Below, one piece after another: positions 8,600 to 17,572 of a stretch of 64,000 nt of DNA. The DNA is from JAAYBF01 sp963715445 (GTDB taxonomy: Bacteria; Actinomycetota; Thermoleophilia; Solirubrobacterales; Thermoleophilaceae): the NCBI GenBank assembly GCA_963715445.1, contig OY970240.1, positions 2,108,001 through 2,172,000 of the forward strand, in the 5' to 3' direction. A program made the translations under genes and the position numbers. The notes under the pieces are model-generated. The model saw only the letters and a program-made list of their open reading frames with translations. It searched no databases and had not been told where the DNA came from. Position 1 is the first letter of the stretch. Every line of letters starts with the position of its first letter.

Positions 8600-9672
8600 C
8601 CGGCATCGAGTTCAACCGCCACCTCGAGGCGATCCCCGTCTACCCGAAGGCGAAGACGTGGGACTACGAGGGCGAGCTCGTGCAGCTCGCCTCCAACGAG
8701 GCGCCGTGGGGCCCGTCGGCGGCGGTGGTCGGCGCGCTCAAGGGCGAGGTCGAGCGCCTGAACCGCTATCCGGACCCGGGTAAGACGCTGCTGCGCTCGC
8801 GGATCGCCGACCGCTGCGAGATCCCGGCGGCCCGTGTCGCGGTTGGCAACGGCTCCTGCGAGATCCTGATGGCGGCCGCCGACGCGCTGCTCCAGCCCGG
8901 GGCGGAGGTCGTCTACGCCTGGCCTTCGTTCTCGATGTACCCGCAGCTCGCCGCCCAAGCCGGCGCACGCGCGATCGAGGTGCCGCTCGACGAGAACGGC
9001 TACCACGACCTCGAGGCGATGGCGGCGGAGGTCACCGCCGCGACCCGGCTCGTGCTCGTCTGCAACCCGAACAACCCGACGGCCACAGCCCTGCCGGTGG
9101 AGGCGATCGACGAGTTCGTCGCCGGCCTGCCGCGCAACGTCGCCGTGATCGTCGACGAGGCCTACGTCGAGTTCAACACGCTGCAGGACCCGGGCGATTC
9201 GCTCGACCTGCTCGACAAGCACCCGAACCTCGTCCTCCTGCGCACCTTCTCCAAGGTCTACGGGCTCTGCGGACTGCGGGTCGGCTACGCGCTCGGCTCG
9301 GAGGAGTTCCGCCTGGCGGTCGACCGCGTGCGCCAGCCGTTCTCGGTCAACACGCTCGCCCAGGCCGCCGGCGCCGAGGCGATCCGCCACCAGGACGAGG
9401 TGGAGCGCAGGGTGGAGGCGACCGTCGTCGAGCGCGCCTTCCTGGAGACCGAGCTCGAGGCGCGCGGTCTCACTAGCTCCGAGAGCCAGGCGAACTTCGC
9501 CTGGGTCTCGCTCGGCGACCGCGACGAGGACGCGATCGTCGACGGCCTCGCCCAGCGCGGCGTGATCGTCCGGGCGGGCAAGGCCCTGGGCGCAGAGGGA
9601 AACCTGCGCGTCACCTACGGCGCGCGGCGGGACAACGAGAGCTTCCTGGCCGCCCTCGACGAGCTGCTCTAG
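8596..9672 (+). CDS. hisC: Histidinol-phosphate / aromatic aminotransferase
   Basis: A 358-residue fold-type I PLP aminotransferase. Visible landmarks are LASNEAPWGPS at the start, NPNNPTATALP, VIVDEAYVEF and the PLP-lysine segment LLRTFSKVYGLCGLRVGY. HisC-type enzymes transaminate histidinol phosphate but many also act on phenylpyruvate, hydroxyphenylpyruvate or arogenate. Its place between chorismate mutase and DAHP synthase/prephenate dehydrogenase suggests, as an inference, that it supplies the phenylalanine/tyrosine transamination step here. Start GTG 8596 overlaps the aroH stop. Confidence 0.88.
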   Translation: MTGIEFNRHLEAIPVYPKAKTWDYEGELVQLASNEAPWGPSAAVVGALKGEVERLNRYPDPGKTLLRSRIADRCEIPAARVAVGNGSCEILMAAADALLQPGAEVVYAWPSFSMYPQLAAQAGARAIEVPLDENGYHDLEAMAAEVTAATRLVLVCNPNNPTATALPVEAIDEFVAGLPRNVAVIVDEAYVEFNTLQDPGDSLDLLDKHPNLVLLRTFSKVYGLCGLRVGYALGSEEFRLAVDRVRQPFSVNTLAQAAGAEAIRHQDEVERRVEATVVERAFLETELEARGLTSSESQANFAWVSLGDRDEDAIVDGLAQRGVIVRAGKALGAEGNLRVTYGARRDNESFLAALDELL

Positions 9673-9955
9673 CGCGTTCGGTCGCTTGCAGGCGCTTGCC
9701 GGACCGCCACCTCCTCTGCTACAAAGACATGGATGGCTCGCACCGGCACGCCGACCGCCTCACCCGCCCTTACGGGCGCTCGTCGGCTTGCCTCCGAGTC
9801 CTATTGGCGATTTAGCTAGGCGTCCGGCAGCGGCGCTTCGCCGTTGACCGAGCAGTCCCTCGCCGGGCGCCGACAGCAGTGCCTTGCTCCGTTGCAGCAG
9901 GGCACCCACGCACATCAGGACCGCACAGAACTTTGAGAGGCTTGGAAGAACAGAC
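9673..9955 (+). promoter_or_regulatory. aroF upstream region with strong hairpin and a 28-codon open frame
   Basis: The 283 bases between hisC and aroF hold no recognised gene. A hairpin with a 10-bp stem (one G-U pair) lies at 9879-9905: GTGCCTTGCT, 7-base loop, AGCAGGGCAC. A short open frame starts at ATG 9729 (28 codons, one Tyr, no Trp or Phe). GGAAG at 9944-9948 is the likely aroF ribosome binding site. The layout resembles a transcription leader, but the short frame is not rich in aromatic codons and no T-run terminator follows the stem, so classical attenuation is not supported. Confidence 0.35.
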
Positions 9956-11044
9956 ATGATGATCGGAATGGAGAAGGGGGGAACAGCCGTGGATCGCGTC
10001 CGCGACCAGAGGATCGAGCGCGTCGTACCGCTGATCCCGCCCGCACAGCTGCTCGGTGAGCTGCCGCTCGGCGACGAGCGCGAGCAGGCCGTCGTGCGTG
10101 GCCGCGCGGAGGTGGCCGCCGTGCTCGGCGGCACCGACGATCGCCTGCTCGTGGTAGTGGGGCCGTGCAGCGTGCACGACGTGGACGCCGCGCTCGAGTA
10201 CGCCCGCCGCCTGAGCGAGGTGGCCGCCGAGCTGAGCGAGGACCTGCTGATCGCGATGCGCGTCTACTTCGAGAAGCCGCGCACCACGACGGGGTGGAAG
10301 GGCCTGATCAACGATCCGCACCTGGACAACTCGGGCGACGTGAACACCGGCCTCCACATGGCTCGCAAGCTGCTGCTCGAGGTGCTGAGCCTCGGCCTGC
10401 CGATCGGCGTGGAGTTCCTCGACCCGATCACGCCGCAGTACATCTCCGACACGGTGGCCTGGGGGGCGATCGGCGCTCGGACCACCGAGAGCCAGATCCA
10501 CCGCCAGCTCGGCTCCGGCCTCTCGATGCCGATTGGCTTCAAGAACCGCACCGACGGCAACGTCCAGGTCGCCGTCGACGCAGTGCGCGCCGCAGCGGTC
10601 TCGCACGCGTTCGCCGGCGTGGACGACAGCGGGACGCCGGCGATCCTGCACACCACCGGAAACCCCGATTGCCACGTGATCCTGCGCGGTGGGCGGGGAG
10701 CGCCCAACTACGGCGCCGAGGCGATCGAGGAGGCCCTGGCCAAGCTGCGCGCGGCCGGGCTGCCCGAGCGCCTGGTGGTGGACGCCTCACACGACAACAG
10801 CGGCAAGGACCACGAGCGCCAGCCCGGCGTGGCCGCCGACATCGCCGATCAGCTCGCCAACGGCAGCACCGCCATCGCCGGCGTGATGCTCGAGTCGTTC
10901 CTCGTGGCGGGCAGCCAGAGCCTCGATGGAGACGCCCCGCTGGAATACGGGCAGTCGATCACCGACGCGTGCATGGAGTGGGGCCAGACGGCCGAAGTGC
11001 TCGGCGGGCTGGCCGCGGCGGTGCGCGCCCGGCGCGACGGATGA
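9956..11044 (+). CDS. aroF: 3-deoxy-7-phosphoheptulonate (DAHP) synthase, class I alpha (AroFGH type)
   Basis: A 362-residue enzyme joining phosphoenolpyruvate and erythrose 4-phosphate in the first step of the shikimate pathway. Diagnostic segments are VVVGPCSVHDVDAALEYA, KPRTTTGWKGLINDPHLD, GARTTESQIHR, GFKNRTDGN and VDASHDNSGKDH, matching the E. coli AroG type rather than the larger type II enzymes of many actinobacteria. ATG 9956 has GGAAG about 8 bases upstream; two more in-frame ATGs follow at 9959 and 9968. Its TGA overlaps the ATG of tyrA. Confidence 0.92.
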   Translation: MMIGMEKGGTAVDRVRDQRIERVVPLIPPAQLLGELPLGDEREQAVVRGRAEVAAVLGGTDDRLLVVVGPCSVHDVDAALEYARRLSEVAAELSEDLLIAMRVYFEKPRTTTGWKGLINDPHLDNSGDVNTGLHMARKLLLEVLSLGLPIGVEFLDPITPQYISDTVAWGAIGARTTESQIHRQLGSGLSMPIGFKNRTDGNVQVAVDAVRAAAVSHAFAGVDDSGTPAILHTTGNPDCHVILRGGRGAPNYGAEAIEEALAKLRAAGLPERLVVDASHDNSGKDHERQPGVAADIADQLANGSTAIAGVMLESFLVAGSQSLDGDAPLEYGQSITDACMEWGQTAEVLGGLAAAVRARRDG

Positions 11045-12114
11045 AGATCGCCGTACTCGGCGTCGGGCTGATCGGGGGATCGATCGGCCTCGCCGCGCGT
11101 GAGCGGGTGGAGGGGGCCACCGTGATCGGCTTCGGGCGCAGCCCGGAGCGGCTCGCCCGCGCGAGGGAGCTGGGTGCGATCGACGAGGCGGCTGAGACCC
11201 TCGAGCAGGCCCTCGAAGGAGCCTCCGTTTGCTTCTGCTGCGCCCCCGTAGGCGCGCTGGGCGGTCAGATCGCGGAGGTCCTCGCCCTCGCGGGAGAGGA
11301 TTGCGTCGTAACCGACGTCGGCTCGATCAAGCTCGACATCGTCGAGGCGCTCGACGACCCCCGCTTCGTGGGCGGCCACCCGATCGCCGGCGCCGAGACG
11401 GCCGGGGTGGAGCACGCGCGCGCCGACCTGTTCGAGGGCGCCTGCTGGTACCTCACCCCGAGCGAGCAGTCGTCGGGGATCCTCTTCGAGCGCCTCCACC
11501 GCCTCGTCGCGGCGTTCGGCGCTCGCCCCGCCGCGATCGATGCCGAGTCGCACGATCGCCTGCTGGCCACCGTCAGCCACCTTCCGCACGTGCTCGCGAA
11601 CGTGCTGGTGGCCCAAGCCGCCGGCGCCCTCAGCGAGGAGGACGCGGCGCTCCCGCGGGTTGGCCCGAGCTTCCGGGACGCCACCCGCGTCGCGGGCGCC
11701 AACTCGGCGATCTGGACGGACATCTACCTCGCCAACGCCGATGCGATCGCCGACGAGGTGGACGCGACGGTCGGCCGCCTCCAGGAGGTCGCGCAGTCCC
11801 TGCGCAGCGGCGACGCCGAGGCCCTCACCGCCTGGAACGAGTCCGCACGTGAGGACCGGCGCCGCCTGCTTGAGGCCGACCTGGCCGGAGGCGAGGTTCA
11901 CGAGCTGGTCCTATCCGTTCCCAACCGTCCCGGTATCGTCGCCCAGGTGGCTTTGGCACTGGGGAAGGCAGGGGTGAACATCGTGGACATGGCGCTTGCG
12001 CCTGCTCCCGACATGCGCTCCGGCGCGATCACGCTCTGGATCTCGGGGGACGACCAGGCGACCCGCGCCCGCACGCTGATCGACGACCTCGGCTTTCCCG
12101 TCGCCGAGGCGTGA
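11041..12114 (+). CDS. tyrA: Prephenate/arogenate dehydrogenase with ACT domain
   Basis: A 357-residue protein. Residues 1-30 form a Rossmann NAD(P)-binding motif (MKIAVLGVGLIGGSIGLAAR); the core has TDVGSIK, FVGGHPIAGAETAG and SHLPHVLANVL with the catalytic His region. Residues about 285-357 form an ACT domain (HELVLSVPNRPGIVAQVALA), which in relatives binds tyrosine for feedback inhibition. It oxidatively decarboxylates prephenate (or arogenate) toward tyrosine. ATG 11041 overlaps the aroF stop. Product inhibition by tyrosine is inferred from the ACT domain. Confidence 0.92.
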   Translation: MKIAVLGVGLIGGSIGLAARERVEGATVIGFGRSPERLARARELGAIDEAAETLEQALEGASVCFCCAPVGALGGQIAEVLALAGEDCVVTDVGSIKLDIVEALDDPRFVGGHPIAGAETAGVEHARADLFEGACWYLTPSEQSSGILFERLHRLVAAFGARPAAIDAESHDRLLATVSHLPHVLANVLVAQAAGALSEEDAALPRVGPSFRDATRVAGANSAIWTDIYLANADAIADEVDATVGRLQEVAQSLRSGDAEALTAWNESAREDRRRLLEADLAGGEVHELVLSVPNRPGIVAQVALALGKAGVNIVDMALAPAPDMRSGAITLWISGDDQATRARTLIDDLGFPVAEA

Positions 12115-12133
12115 GCAGCAGGCGCCTCGAGCT

Positions 12134-13438
12134 GTGACCACAAGTCGCTTCGAGCCCTCCGGCCCGCTGCGCGGGAGCTTCGTCCCGCCGGCCGACAAGT
12201 CGATCTCGCACCGCGCCGCGCTGTTCGCCGCGATGAGCGACGAGCCGGTCTCCGTCACCAACTTCCTCGATTCGGCCGACACCCAGTCCACGCTCGAGAC
12301 GCTGCTGCGGCTCGGCGCCGGGGTGCAGGAGGGCGGCGACGGCCGCCTGCTGATCCGCGGTGTGGGCCTCCACGCGGCGCTCGAGACCACCGGCAGCCTG
12401 GTGGACGTGGGCAACTCCGGCACGCTCATGCGCCTGCTGCCCGGCTGGCTCGCGGGGCAGCCCGGCGGCGAGTGGACGATCGACGGCGACGAGTCGATCC
12501 GCCGCCGGCCGGTCGACCGCATCGCCGAGCCCCTGCGGCAGATGGGCGCGGGCATCACCGCCCGCGAGGAGCGCCTGCCGCCCTTCACGGTCCACGGCGC
12601 CGAGCTCAAGGGCATCGACTACGCGATGCCGGTGGCCAGCGCCCAGGTCAAATCGTGCGTGCTGATCGCGGGCATGCTCGCCGACGGCAAGACGACGATC
12701 ACCGAGACGCGCCAGAGCCGCGACCACACCGAGCGGATCCTCAGCCGCTCGCGCGTCCCGTTCGAGCGCGACGGCCTGAGCATCTCGGTCGCCCAGGTCG
12801 ATGAGCTGGAGCTCGACTCGATAGCCGTCCCCGGCGATCCTTCGTCCGCCGCGTTCATGGTCGCCGCGGCCTGCATCGTGCCGGGCTCGCGCCTGGTGAT
12901 CGAAGGGGTGGGGCTCAACTGGACGCGCTGCGGCTTCTTCGAGATCGCCAAGCGCATGGGGGCCGTGATCGTCGGCGGCCTCGAGCCCCCTGGAACGTTC
13001 TCCGACGAGGAGCCGGTGGGCGAGCTGGACGTGGCCTACGGGCCGCTGGTCGGCACCGAGGTCGGGCCGGAGGAGGTTCCCGGGGCGATCGACGAGCTGA
13101 CGCTCGTCGCCCTGATGGGCGCGGTGGCCGAGGGTGAGACGGTGGTGCGAGGCGCCTCCGAGCTGCGCCACAAGGAGTCCGATCGGATTGCCGGTGTGGT
13201 CACCGGCCTGCGCGGCCTGGGCGCCGACATCGAGGAGACCGAGGACGGCTTCGCGGTGCGCGGCGACGGCTCGCCGCTGCGCGGCGGCGTGATCGACGCC
13301 CTCGGCGACCACCGCCTGGCGATGCTCGGCGCGATCGCCGGATTGGCCTCACGCGATGGCGTGGAGGTGGTCGGGATGGAGGCCGCGGCGGTCTCCTACC
13401 CCGGCTTCGAGGCCGATCTGGGGCGCTTGGTGGCATAG
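12134..13438 (+). CDS. aroA: 3-phosphoshikimate 1-carboxyvinyltransferase (EPSP synthase)
   Basis: A 434-residue EPSP synthase, sixth step of the shikimate pathway (shikimate 3-phosphate plus PEP). Landmarks: PPADKSISHRAALFAA near the N-terminus, VDVGNSGTLMRLLPGW (equivalent of the NAGTAMR motif), SAQVKSCVLIAG, LRHKESDRIAGV and DHRLAMLGAIAG near the C-terminus. Start GTG 12134, 19 bases after the tyrA stop. The usual gene order aroA-cmk-der is kept except that a membrane phosphatase-superfamily gene sits between aroA and cmk. Confidence 0.93.
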   Translation: MTTSRFEPSGPLRGSFVPPADKSISHRAALFAAMSDEPVSVTNFLDSADTQSTLETLLRLGAGVQEGGDGRLLIRGVGLHAALETTGSLVDVGNSGTLMRLLPGWLAGQPGGEWTIDGDESIRRRPVDRIAEPLRQMGAGITAREERLPPFTVHGAELKGIDYAMPVASAQVKSCVLIAGMLADGKTTITETRQSRDHTERILSRSRVPFERDGLSISVAQVDELELDSIAVPGDPSSAAFMVAAACIVPGSRLVIEGVGLNWTRCGFFEIAKRMGAVIVGGLEPPGTFSDEEPVGELDVAYGPLVGTEVGPEEVPGAIDELTLVALMGAVAEGETVVRGASELRHKESDRIAGVVTGLRGLGADIEETEDGFAVRGDGSPLRGGVIDALGDHRLAMLGAIAGLASRDGVEVVGMEAAAVSYPGFEADLGRLVA

Positions 13439-13499
13439 AGGCGGTTGTGTCGAGCCGCTTGCGCTCGATGTGAAAGGGAAGTGAAAGACTGGCTGCCGT

Positions 13500-15500
13500 T
13501 TGCCGCCTCTTCTTCGCAACGGCCTGCACCTGGCGGCGATCTCGTCGTTCGCGATCGCGTGGCAGTACTTCCAGCCGCTCGCCGACGGCCCGGACTTCTT
13601 CGTTGAGCGCGGCGCGACCTCGGGCGACGTGCTGCTGTTCGCCTTCGGCCTGGTGCTCGTCCCGCCGCTGGTAATGCTCGCGGCGGAGTGGCTCGCCGGC
13701 CTGGTCAGCGAGCGCCTCCGCGACGCGCTGCACCTGATCTTCATCGGCGGGCTCGTGGGGCTCGTCGTGTGGCAGGCGCTCACCGAGGCCGAGGTCGCGT
13801 GGTCGATCAAGACGCTCGACGCGGTGGTGGTCCTCGCCGGAGTCGCGGCCGCCGCGCTCTACGCGCGCGCCCAGCTGGTGCGCTCATGGCTGACCGTGCT
13901 CTCGTTCTCGCCGGTGCTGGTGCTCGCGCTGTTCCTCGTCTTCTCGCCGCTGCGCGCGTTGGCGTTCGGCGGTGACGGGGCGGACCCCCAGCGCGCGGCC
14001 TCGAACGGGGCGCCGGTCGTGATGGTGGTGCTCGACGAGCTGCCGACGGTCTCGCTGATGGATCGCCGCGGCAGCATCGACGAGCAGCGTTACCCAGGCT
14101 TTGCGGCGCTGGGCCGCGATGCGACTTGGTACCGCAACGCGGCGACGGTGGGCGACTACACGCAGATCGCCGTGCCCTCGATCCTCACCGGGCGGCCGGT
14201 CGAGCCCGGCGCGCTGCAGGTGGCCGCCGAGCATCCGCGCAACCTCTTCACCCTGCTCGGCGGCTCGCATCGGCTAGACGTCTCGGAGGCCTTGACGGAC
14301 CTCTGCGCTCAGCCCGCCTGCCCGGTCCAGCGGGTCGAGCCCTTCGAGCGGCGCATGCGGCGGATCGCCTCCGACGCCGTCCGGGATGTCCCGGCGCTGC
14401 CGCTGAGCCTGCGCACGCGGCTGGCGGATTCCCTGCGCCCGAGCGGCAGCACGGCATCCGAGCGGCCCCGCCCGGCCCAGGGCGAGTCGGTCAGGCGCCT
14501 GATGTACGCGACGCAGGACGTGCGCTTCGAGCGCTTCCTGCAGACGATCGTCCCGGCACGCGAGCCGACGCTCAACTTCCTGCACCTGCTGCTGCCGCAC
14601 CGCCCGTGGCTCTACGAGCCTTCGGGGCGCAAGTACCGCAGCCTGCGCCAGGTGAGCGTCTCGCCCTTCGGCCGCTGGCCGCGCGACCCGCGGGCGGCTG
14701 CCTTGGGCTGGCAGCGGCACCTGCTGCAGGTGGAGTACGTGGACCGCCTGATCGGGCGGCTGGTCGCACATCTGAAGCGGATCGGCCTCTACGACCGGGC
14801 GCTGGTCGTGGTCACCGCGGACCACGGCGCCGCGTTCCGGCCCGGTGACCACTCGCGTGTCGTCACCGAGGGCAACGTCGCTGAGATCGCCTCGGTGCCG
14901 CTGTTCGTGAAGGTGCCGCGGCAGCGTCGCGGCGCGGTCGACGACGCTTACGTGGAGAGCGTCGACGTGCTGCCGACGATCGCCGAGGAGCTCGACGTGA
15001 AGGTTCCATGGCCGGTTGCCGGGCTGGCGGCCGGCGAGCTGGACGGGCGCAGCCGCCCGCTGACGATCCACCGCGAGCTGGGCGACGGCAGCGTCACGAT
15101 CCGTCGTGCGCGGCTGGCGCGCGAGCGCGACGCCGCCGTGGCTAGCCGCCATGCGACGCTGGGCGCACGCGACCCCCTCAACGCCGGCCCTGCGCCCGAG
15201 CTGATCGGCCGCCCACTCGGCTCGGTGCGCCGGGCTCCAGGGCGCTTCACGGCCGTTCTCGACGACAAGCGCCGCTACGTCAACGTCCGAGCGCATCTCC
15301 TGCCGCTCGATGTCAGCGGTGCCGTCCTCTCCGAGCGGCCACGCACCAGGCCGATCGCCGTGGCCGTCAACGGCCGCATTCGAGCGACGGGGTGGACCCT
15401 CGTGCGCGGTGGCGAGGAGTTCTTCACCGTGGTTGTGCCCCCGCGGGCCTTCCGCCCAGGCCGCAACCGCATCGAGGTCGTCCCCATCCCCGTCCGTTAG
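13500..15500 (+). CDS. Membrane-anchored sulfatase/phosphotransferase-like protein (alkaline phosphatase superfamily)
   Basis: About 666 residues: four to five membrane helices in the first 155 residues, then an extracytoplasmic alkaline-phosphatase-superfamily domain. Metal ligands are suggested by VVMVVLDELP (Asp179) and VVVTADHGAAF. At the nucleophile position there is Thr221 in DYTQIAVPSILTG instead of the Cys/Ser that sulfatases convert to formylglycine; the layout is more like phosphoethanolamine/phosphoglycerol transferases. It is a clear paralogue of the gene at 34072. Start TTG 13500 is the first usable codon after an in-frame stop at 13482. Probable role: modification of a surface glycan; substrate unknown. 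Confidence 0.7.
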   Translation: MPPLLRNGLHLAAISSFAIAWQYFQPLADGPDFFVERGATSGDVLLFAFGLVLVPPLVMLAAEWLAGLVSERLRDALHLIFIGGLVGLVVWQALTEAEVAWSIKTLDAVVVLAGVAAAALYARAQLVRSWLTVLSFSPVLVLALFLVFSPLRALAFGGDGADPQRAASNGAPVVMVVLDELPTVSLMDRRGSIDEQRYPGFAALGRDATWYRNAATVGDYTQIAVPSILTGRPVEPGALQVAAEHPRNLFTLLGGSHRLDVSEALTDLCAQPACPVQRVEPFERRMRRIASDAVRDVPALPLSLRTRLADSLRPSGSTASERPRPAQGESVRRLMYATQDVRFERFLQTIVPAREPTLNFLHLLLPHRPWLYEPSGRKYRSLRQVSVSPFGRWPRDPRAAALGWQRHLLQVEYVDRLIGRLVAHLKRIGLYDRALVVVTADHGAAFRPGDHSRVVTEGNVAEIASVPLFVKVPRQRRGAVDDAYVESVDVLPTIAEELDVKVPWPVAGLAAGELDGRSRPLTIHRELGDGSVTIRRARLARERDAAVASRHATLGARDPLNAGPAPELIGRPLGSVRRAPGRFTAVLDDKRRYVNVRAHLLPLDVSGAVLSERPRTRPIAVAVNGRIRATGWTLVRGGEEFFTVVVPPRAFRPGRNRIEVVPIPVR

Positions 15501-15510
15501 GCCCAACCCC

Positions 15511-15540
15511 TAGAACACGATTCTAGAATCTCGTTCTAGT
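15511..15540. promoter_or_regulatory. 30-bp AT-rich palindrome, probable double operator upstream of cmk
   Basis: Outer arms CTAGAAC (15511-15517) and GTTCTAG (15534-15540) flank a perfect central ATTCTAGAAT (15521-15530); only 4 of the 30 positions break the symmetry. It can also be read as two overlapping TAGAA-N5-TTCTA half-palindromes, the usual picture of a TetR-type repressor site bound by two dimers. It stands out in 70 percent GC sequence, begins 10 bases after the upstream stop and ends 72 bases before cmk. No T-run follows, so a terminator is less likely. The regulator is unknown. Confidence 0.5.
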
Positions 15541-15612
15541 GATGGTGGTCCACAGGCCGGGACACGCCAGGGGCCAAGGGCCGCGCGCTGCGCGGCAGTA
15601 GCCTCTCCGACG

Positions 15613-16251
15613 ATGGTCGTGGCTATCGATGGGCCCGCTGGGGCCGGCAAGAGCACGGTGGCCCGAGCCACCGCGGAAGCACTTGACTTCACCTACCTCG
15701 ATTCGGGGGCGATGTACCGCGCGGTGGGGCTGGCGACGCTCGAGCAGAGCGGCGCCGCCTCCGAACGGGCGAGCGAGTTGGAGATCACGCTCGGGGAGCG
15801 GGTCGTGGCCAACGGCAAGGACATCACCGAGGCGATTCGCGCCCCCGCGGTGACGGAGGCCGCCTCGAAGGTCGCGACCAACCCGGCGGTCAGGCAGGCG
15901 CTGGTCCAGAAGCAGCGCGAGGTGCTGTCCTCGGGGGACTGGGTCGCGGAGGGACGCGACATCGGAACCGTCGTGGTGCCGGACGCTGCGGTGAAGGTCT
16001 TCCTGACGGCCGATCCCCACGAGCGGGCGCGGCGCAGGGCGCAGGAGCTCGGAACAGACATCCAGACCGTGCAGCGCGATCAGGCGATCAGGGACGCGCA
16101 GGACCAGACGCGCGAGCACTCGCCGCTGAAGCCGGCCGAGGGCTCGATCGAGCTCGACACGACCGGCATGAGCATCGACGAGGTCGTGGGGCAGATCGTG
16201 GGATTCGTCAGCGCCGCAAGGCAAGCGGCGAAGCAGAAGCAAGGCGCATAG
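15613..16251 (+). CDS. cmk: Cytidylate kinase
   Basis: A 212-residue CMP/dCMP kinase. P-loop IDGPAGAGKSTVARA lies at the N-terminus, followed by YLDSGAMYRAVGLA (CMP-binding), VAEGRDIGTVVVPDA and the LID region RARRRAQELG. It phosphorylates CMP and dCMP with ATP. ATG 15613 is preceded by TAGCCT at 15599-15604, a -10-like hexamer 8 bases before the start, and no Shine-Dalgarno, so a leaderless transcript is possible. der follows after 4 bases, the widespread cmk-der pairing. Confidence 0.93.
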   Translation: MVVAIDGPAGAGKSTVARATAEALDFTYLDSGAMYRAVGLATLEQSGAASERASELEITLGERVVANGKDITEAIRAPAVTEAASKVATNPAVRQALVQKQREVLSSGDWVAEGRDIGTVVVPDAAVKVFLTADPHERARRRAQELGTDIQTVQRDQAIRDAQDQTREHSPLKPAEGSIELDTTGMSIDEVVGQIVGFVSAARQAAKQKQGA

Positions 16252-16255
16252 GGCC

Positions 16256-17572
16256 ATGGCGCTTCCCAAGGTGGCCGTCGTCGGCTACCCGAACGTAGGC
16301 AAGTCGACCCTGGTCAACCGCCTCTCCGAGACCCGGGAGACGGTCGTGCACCCGCAGGCGGGCGTCACGCGCGATCGCAAGGAGGTGGAGGCCGACTGGA
16401 ACGGCCGCAGCTTCCTGCTCGTGGACACCGGCGGCGTGGACATGGACGAGACCGACGACCTCGCCAAGGCGGTGCAGCGCCAGGCCCGCAACGCCCTCGC
16501 GGAGGCCGACGTGGCCGTGTTCGTGGTCGACGCATCGGCGGGCCTGAGGCCCGGCGACGCCGAGCTGGCGAAGGAGCTGCGCGGATCCTCGACGCCGGTG
16601 ATCGTGGCGGCCAACAAGGTGGACGTGGTGCAGCAGCAGGCGGGGGCGGCGGAGTTCTACGGCCTCGGTCTCGGCGAGCCGGTGGCGGTGTCGGCGGCGC
16701 ACGGGCTTGGGACCGGCGATCTGCTCGACCGCGTCACCGAGTCCCTCACCGGCGTTCCGGAGGACACCGGCGAGCAGCCCACGCGCCTTGCCGTGATCGG
16801 GCGCCCGAACGTGGGCAAGTCCTCCCTGGTCAACAAGCTGCTGGGTGAGGAGCGGGTGATCGTGGCCGACATGGCCGGCACGACCCGCGACGCGATCGAC
16901 ACGCGCGTGGACATCGACGGCCGCCCGGTGATCCTGGTGGACACCGCCGGCCTGCGGCGGCGCACGAAGGTGGCGGGGACGGTCGACTACTACGCGCAGC
17001 TGCGCTCCGAGCAGGCGGCCGAGCGCGCCGACGTGGCGATCGTGCTCTGCGACTCCTCCGAGGGCATCACCACCGAGGACTTCCGGATCGCCGAGCTCGC
17101 GATGAAGACCCACTGCGCCACGGTGATCGCGCTCAACAAGTGGGACATCACCGACACCGAGCTCGAGGACGCCCGCGCGAGGGTGACCAAGAAGCTGCGC
17201 CAGCGGCCGCGGCTGATGGCCGTCTCGGCCACCACCGGGCGCGGGCTGCAGCGGCTCGTGGCCGAGGCGCTCGACCTCGCCGACCGCCTCTCCCAGCGGA
17301 TCTCCACTCCCGAGCTGAACCGCTTCCTGGCGGACCTCCAGGCAACCCGCCAGCCGCCGGCCCGCCGCGGCAAGCGGCTCAAGCTCTACTACCTGACCCA
17401 GTTCGAGACCTCGCCGCCGCGCTTCGCGCTGCAGGTGAACGATCGCTCGTTGGTGACCCGCGACTACGCCTACTTCCTGGAGAACCGCCTGCGCGAGCGC
17501 TACGGCCTCGAAGGGGTGCCCCTCGTGATCGACATCAAGACGGCAAAAGGGCGTCGCAGCTACAGCGACTAG
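16256..17572 (+). CDS. der: Ribosome-associated GTPase Der (EngA)
   Basis: A 438-residue double GTPase needed for 50S subunit maturation. Two G domains are visible: G1 GYPNVGKSTLVNRL, G3 DTGG, G4 NKVD in the first; G1 GRPNVGKSSLVNKL, G3 DTAGLRRR, G4 NKWD in the second. A KH-like C-terminal domain follows from about residue 350. Its TAG stop (17570-17572) shares CTAG with the stop of the convergent restriction-endonuclease gene, so the foreign-looking R-M island begins exactly at the end of der. Confidence 0.95.
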   Translation: MALPKVAVVGYPNVGKSTLVNRLSETRETVVHPQAGVTRDRKEVEADWNGRSFLLVDTGGVDMDETDDLAKAVQRQARNALAEADVAVFVVDASAGLRPGDAELAKELRGSSTPVIVAANKVDVVQQQAGAAEFYGLGLGEPVAVSAAHGLGTGDLLDRVTESLTGVPEDTGEQPTRLAVIGRPNVGKSSLVNKLLGEERVIVADMAGTTRDAIDTRVDIDGRPVILVDTAGLRRRTKVAGTVDYYAQLRSEQAAERADVAIVLCDSSEGITTEDFRIAELAMKTHCATVIALNKWDITDTELEDARARVTKKLRQRPRLMAVSATTGRGLQRLVAEALDLADRLSQRISTPELNRFLADLQATRQPPARRGKRLKLYYLTQFETSPPRFALQVNDRSLVTRDYAYFLENRLRERYGLEGVPLVIDIKTAKGRRSYSD

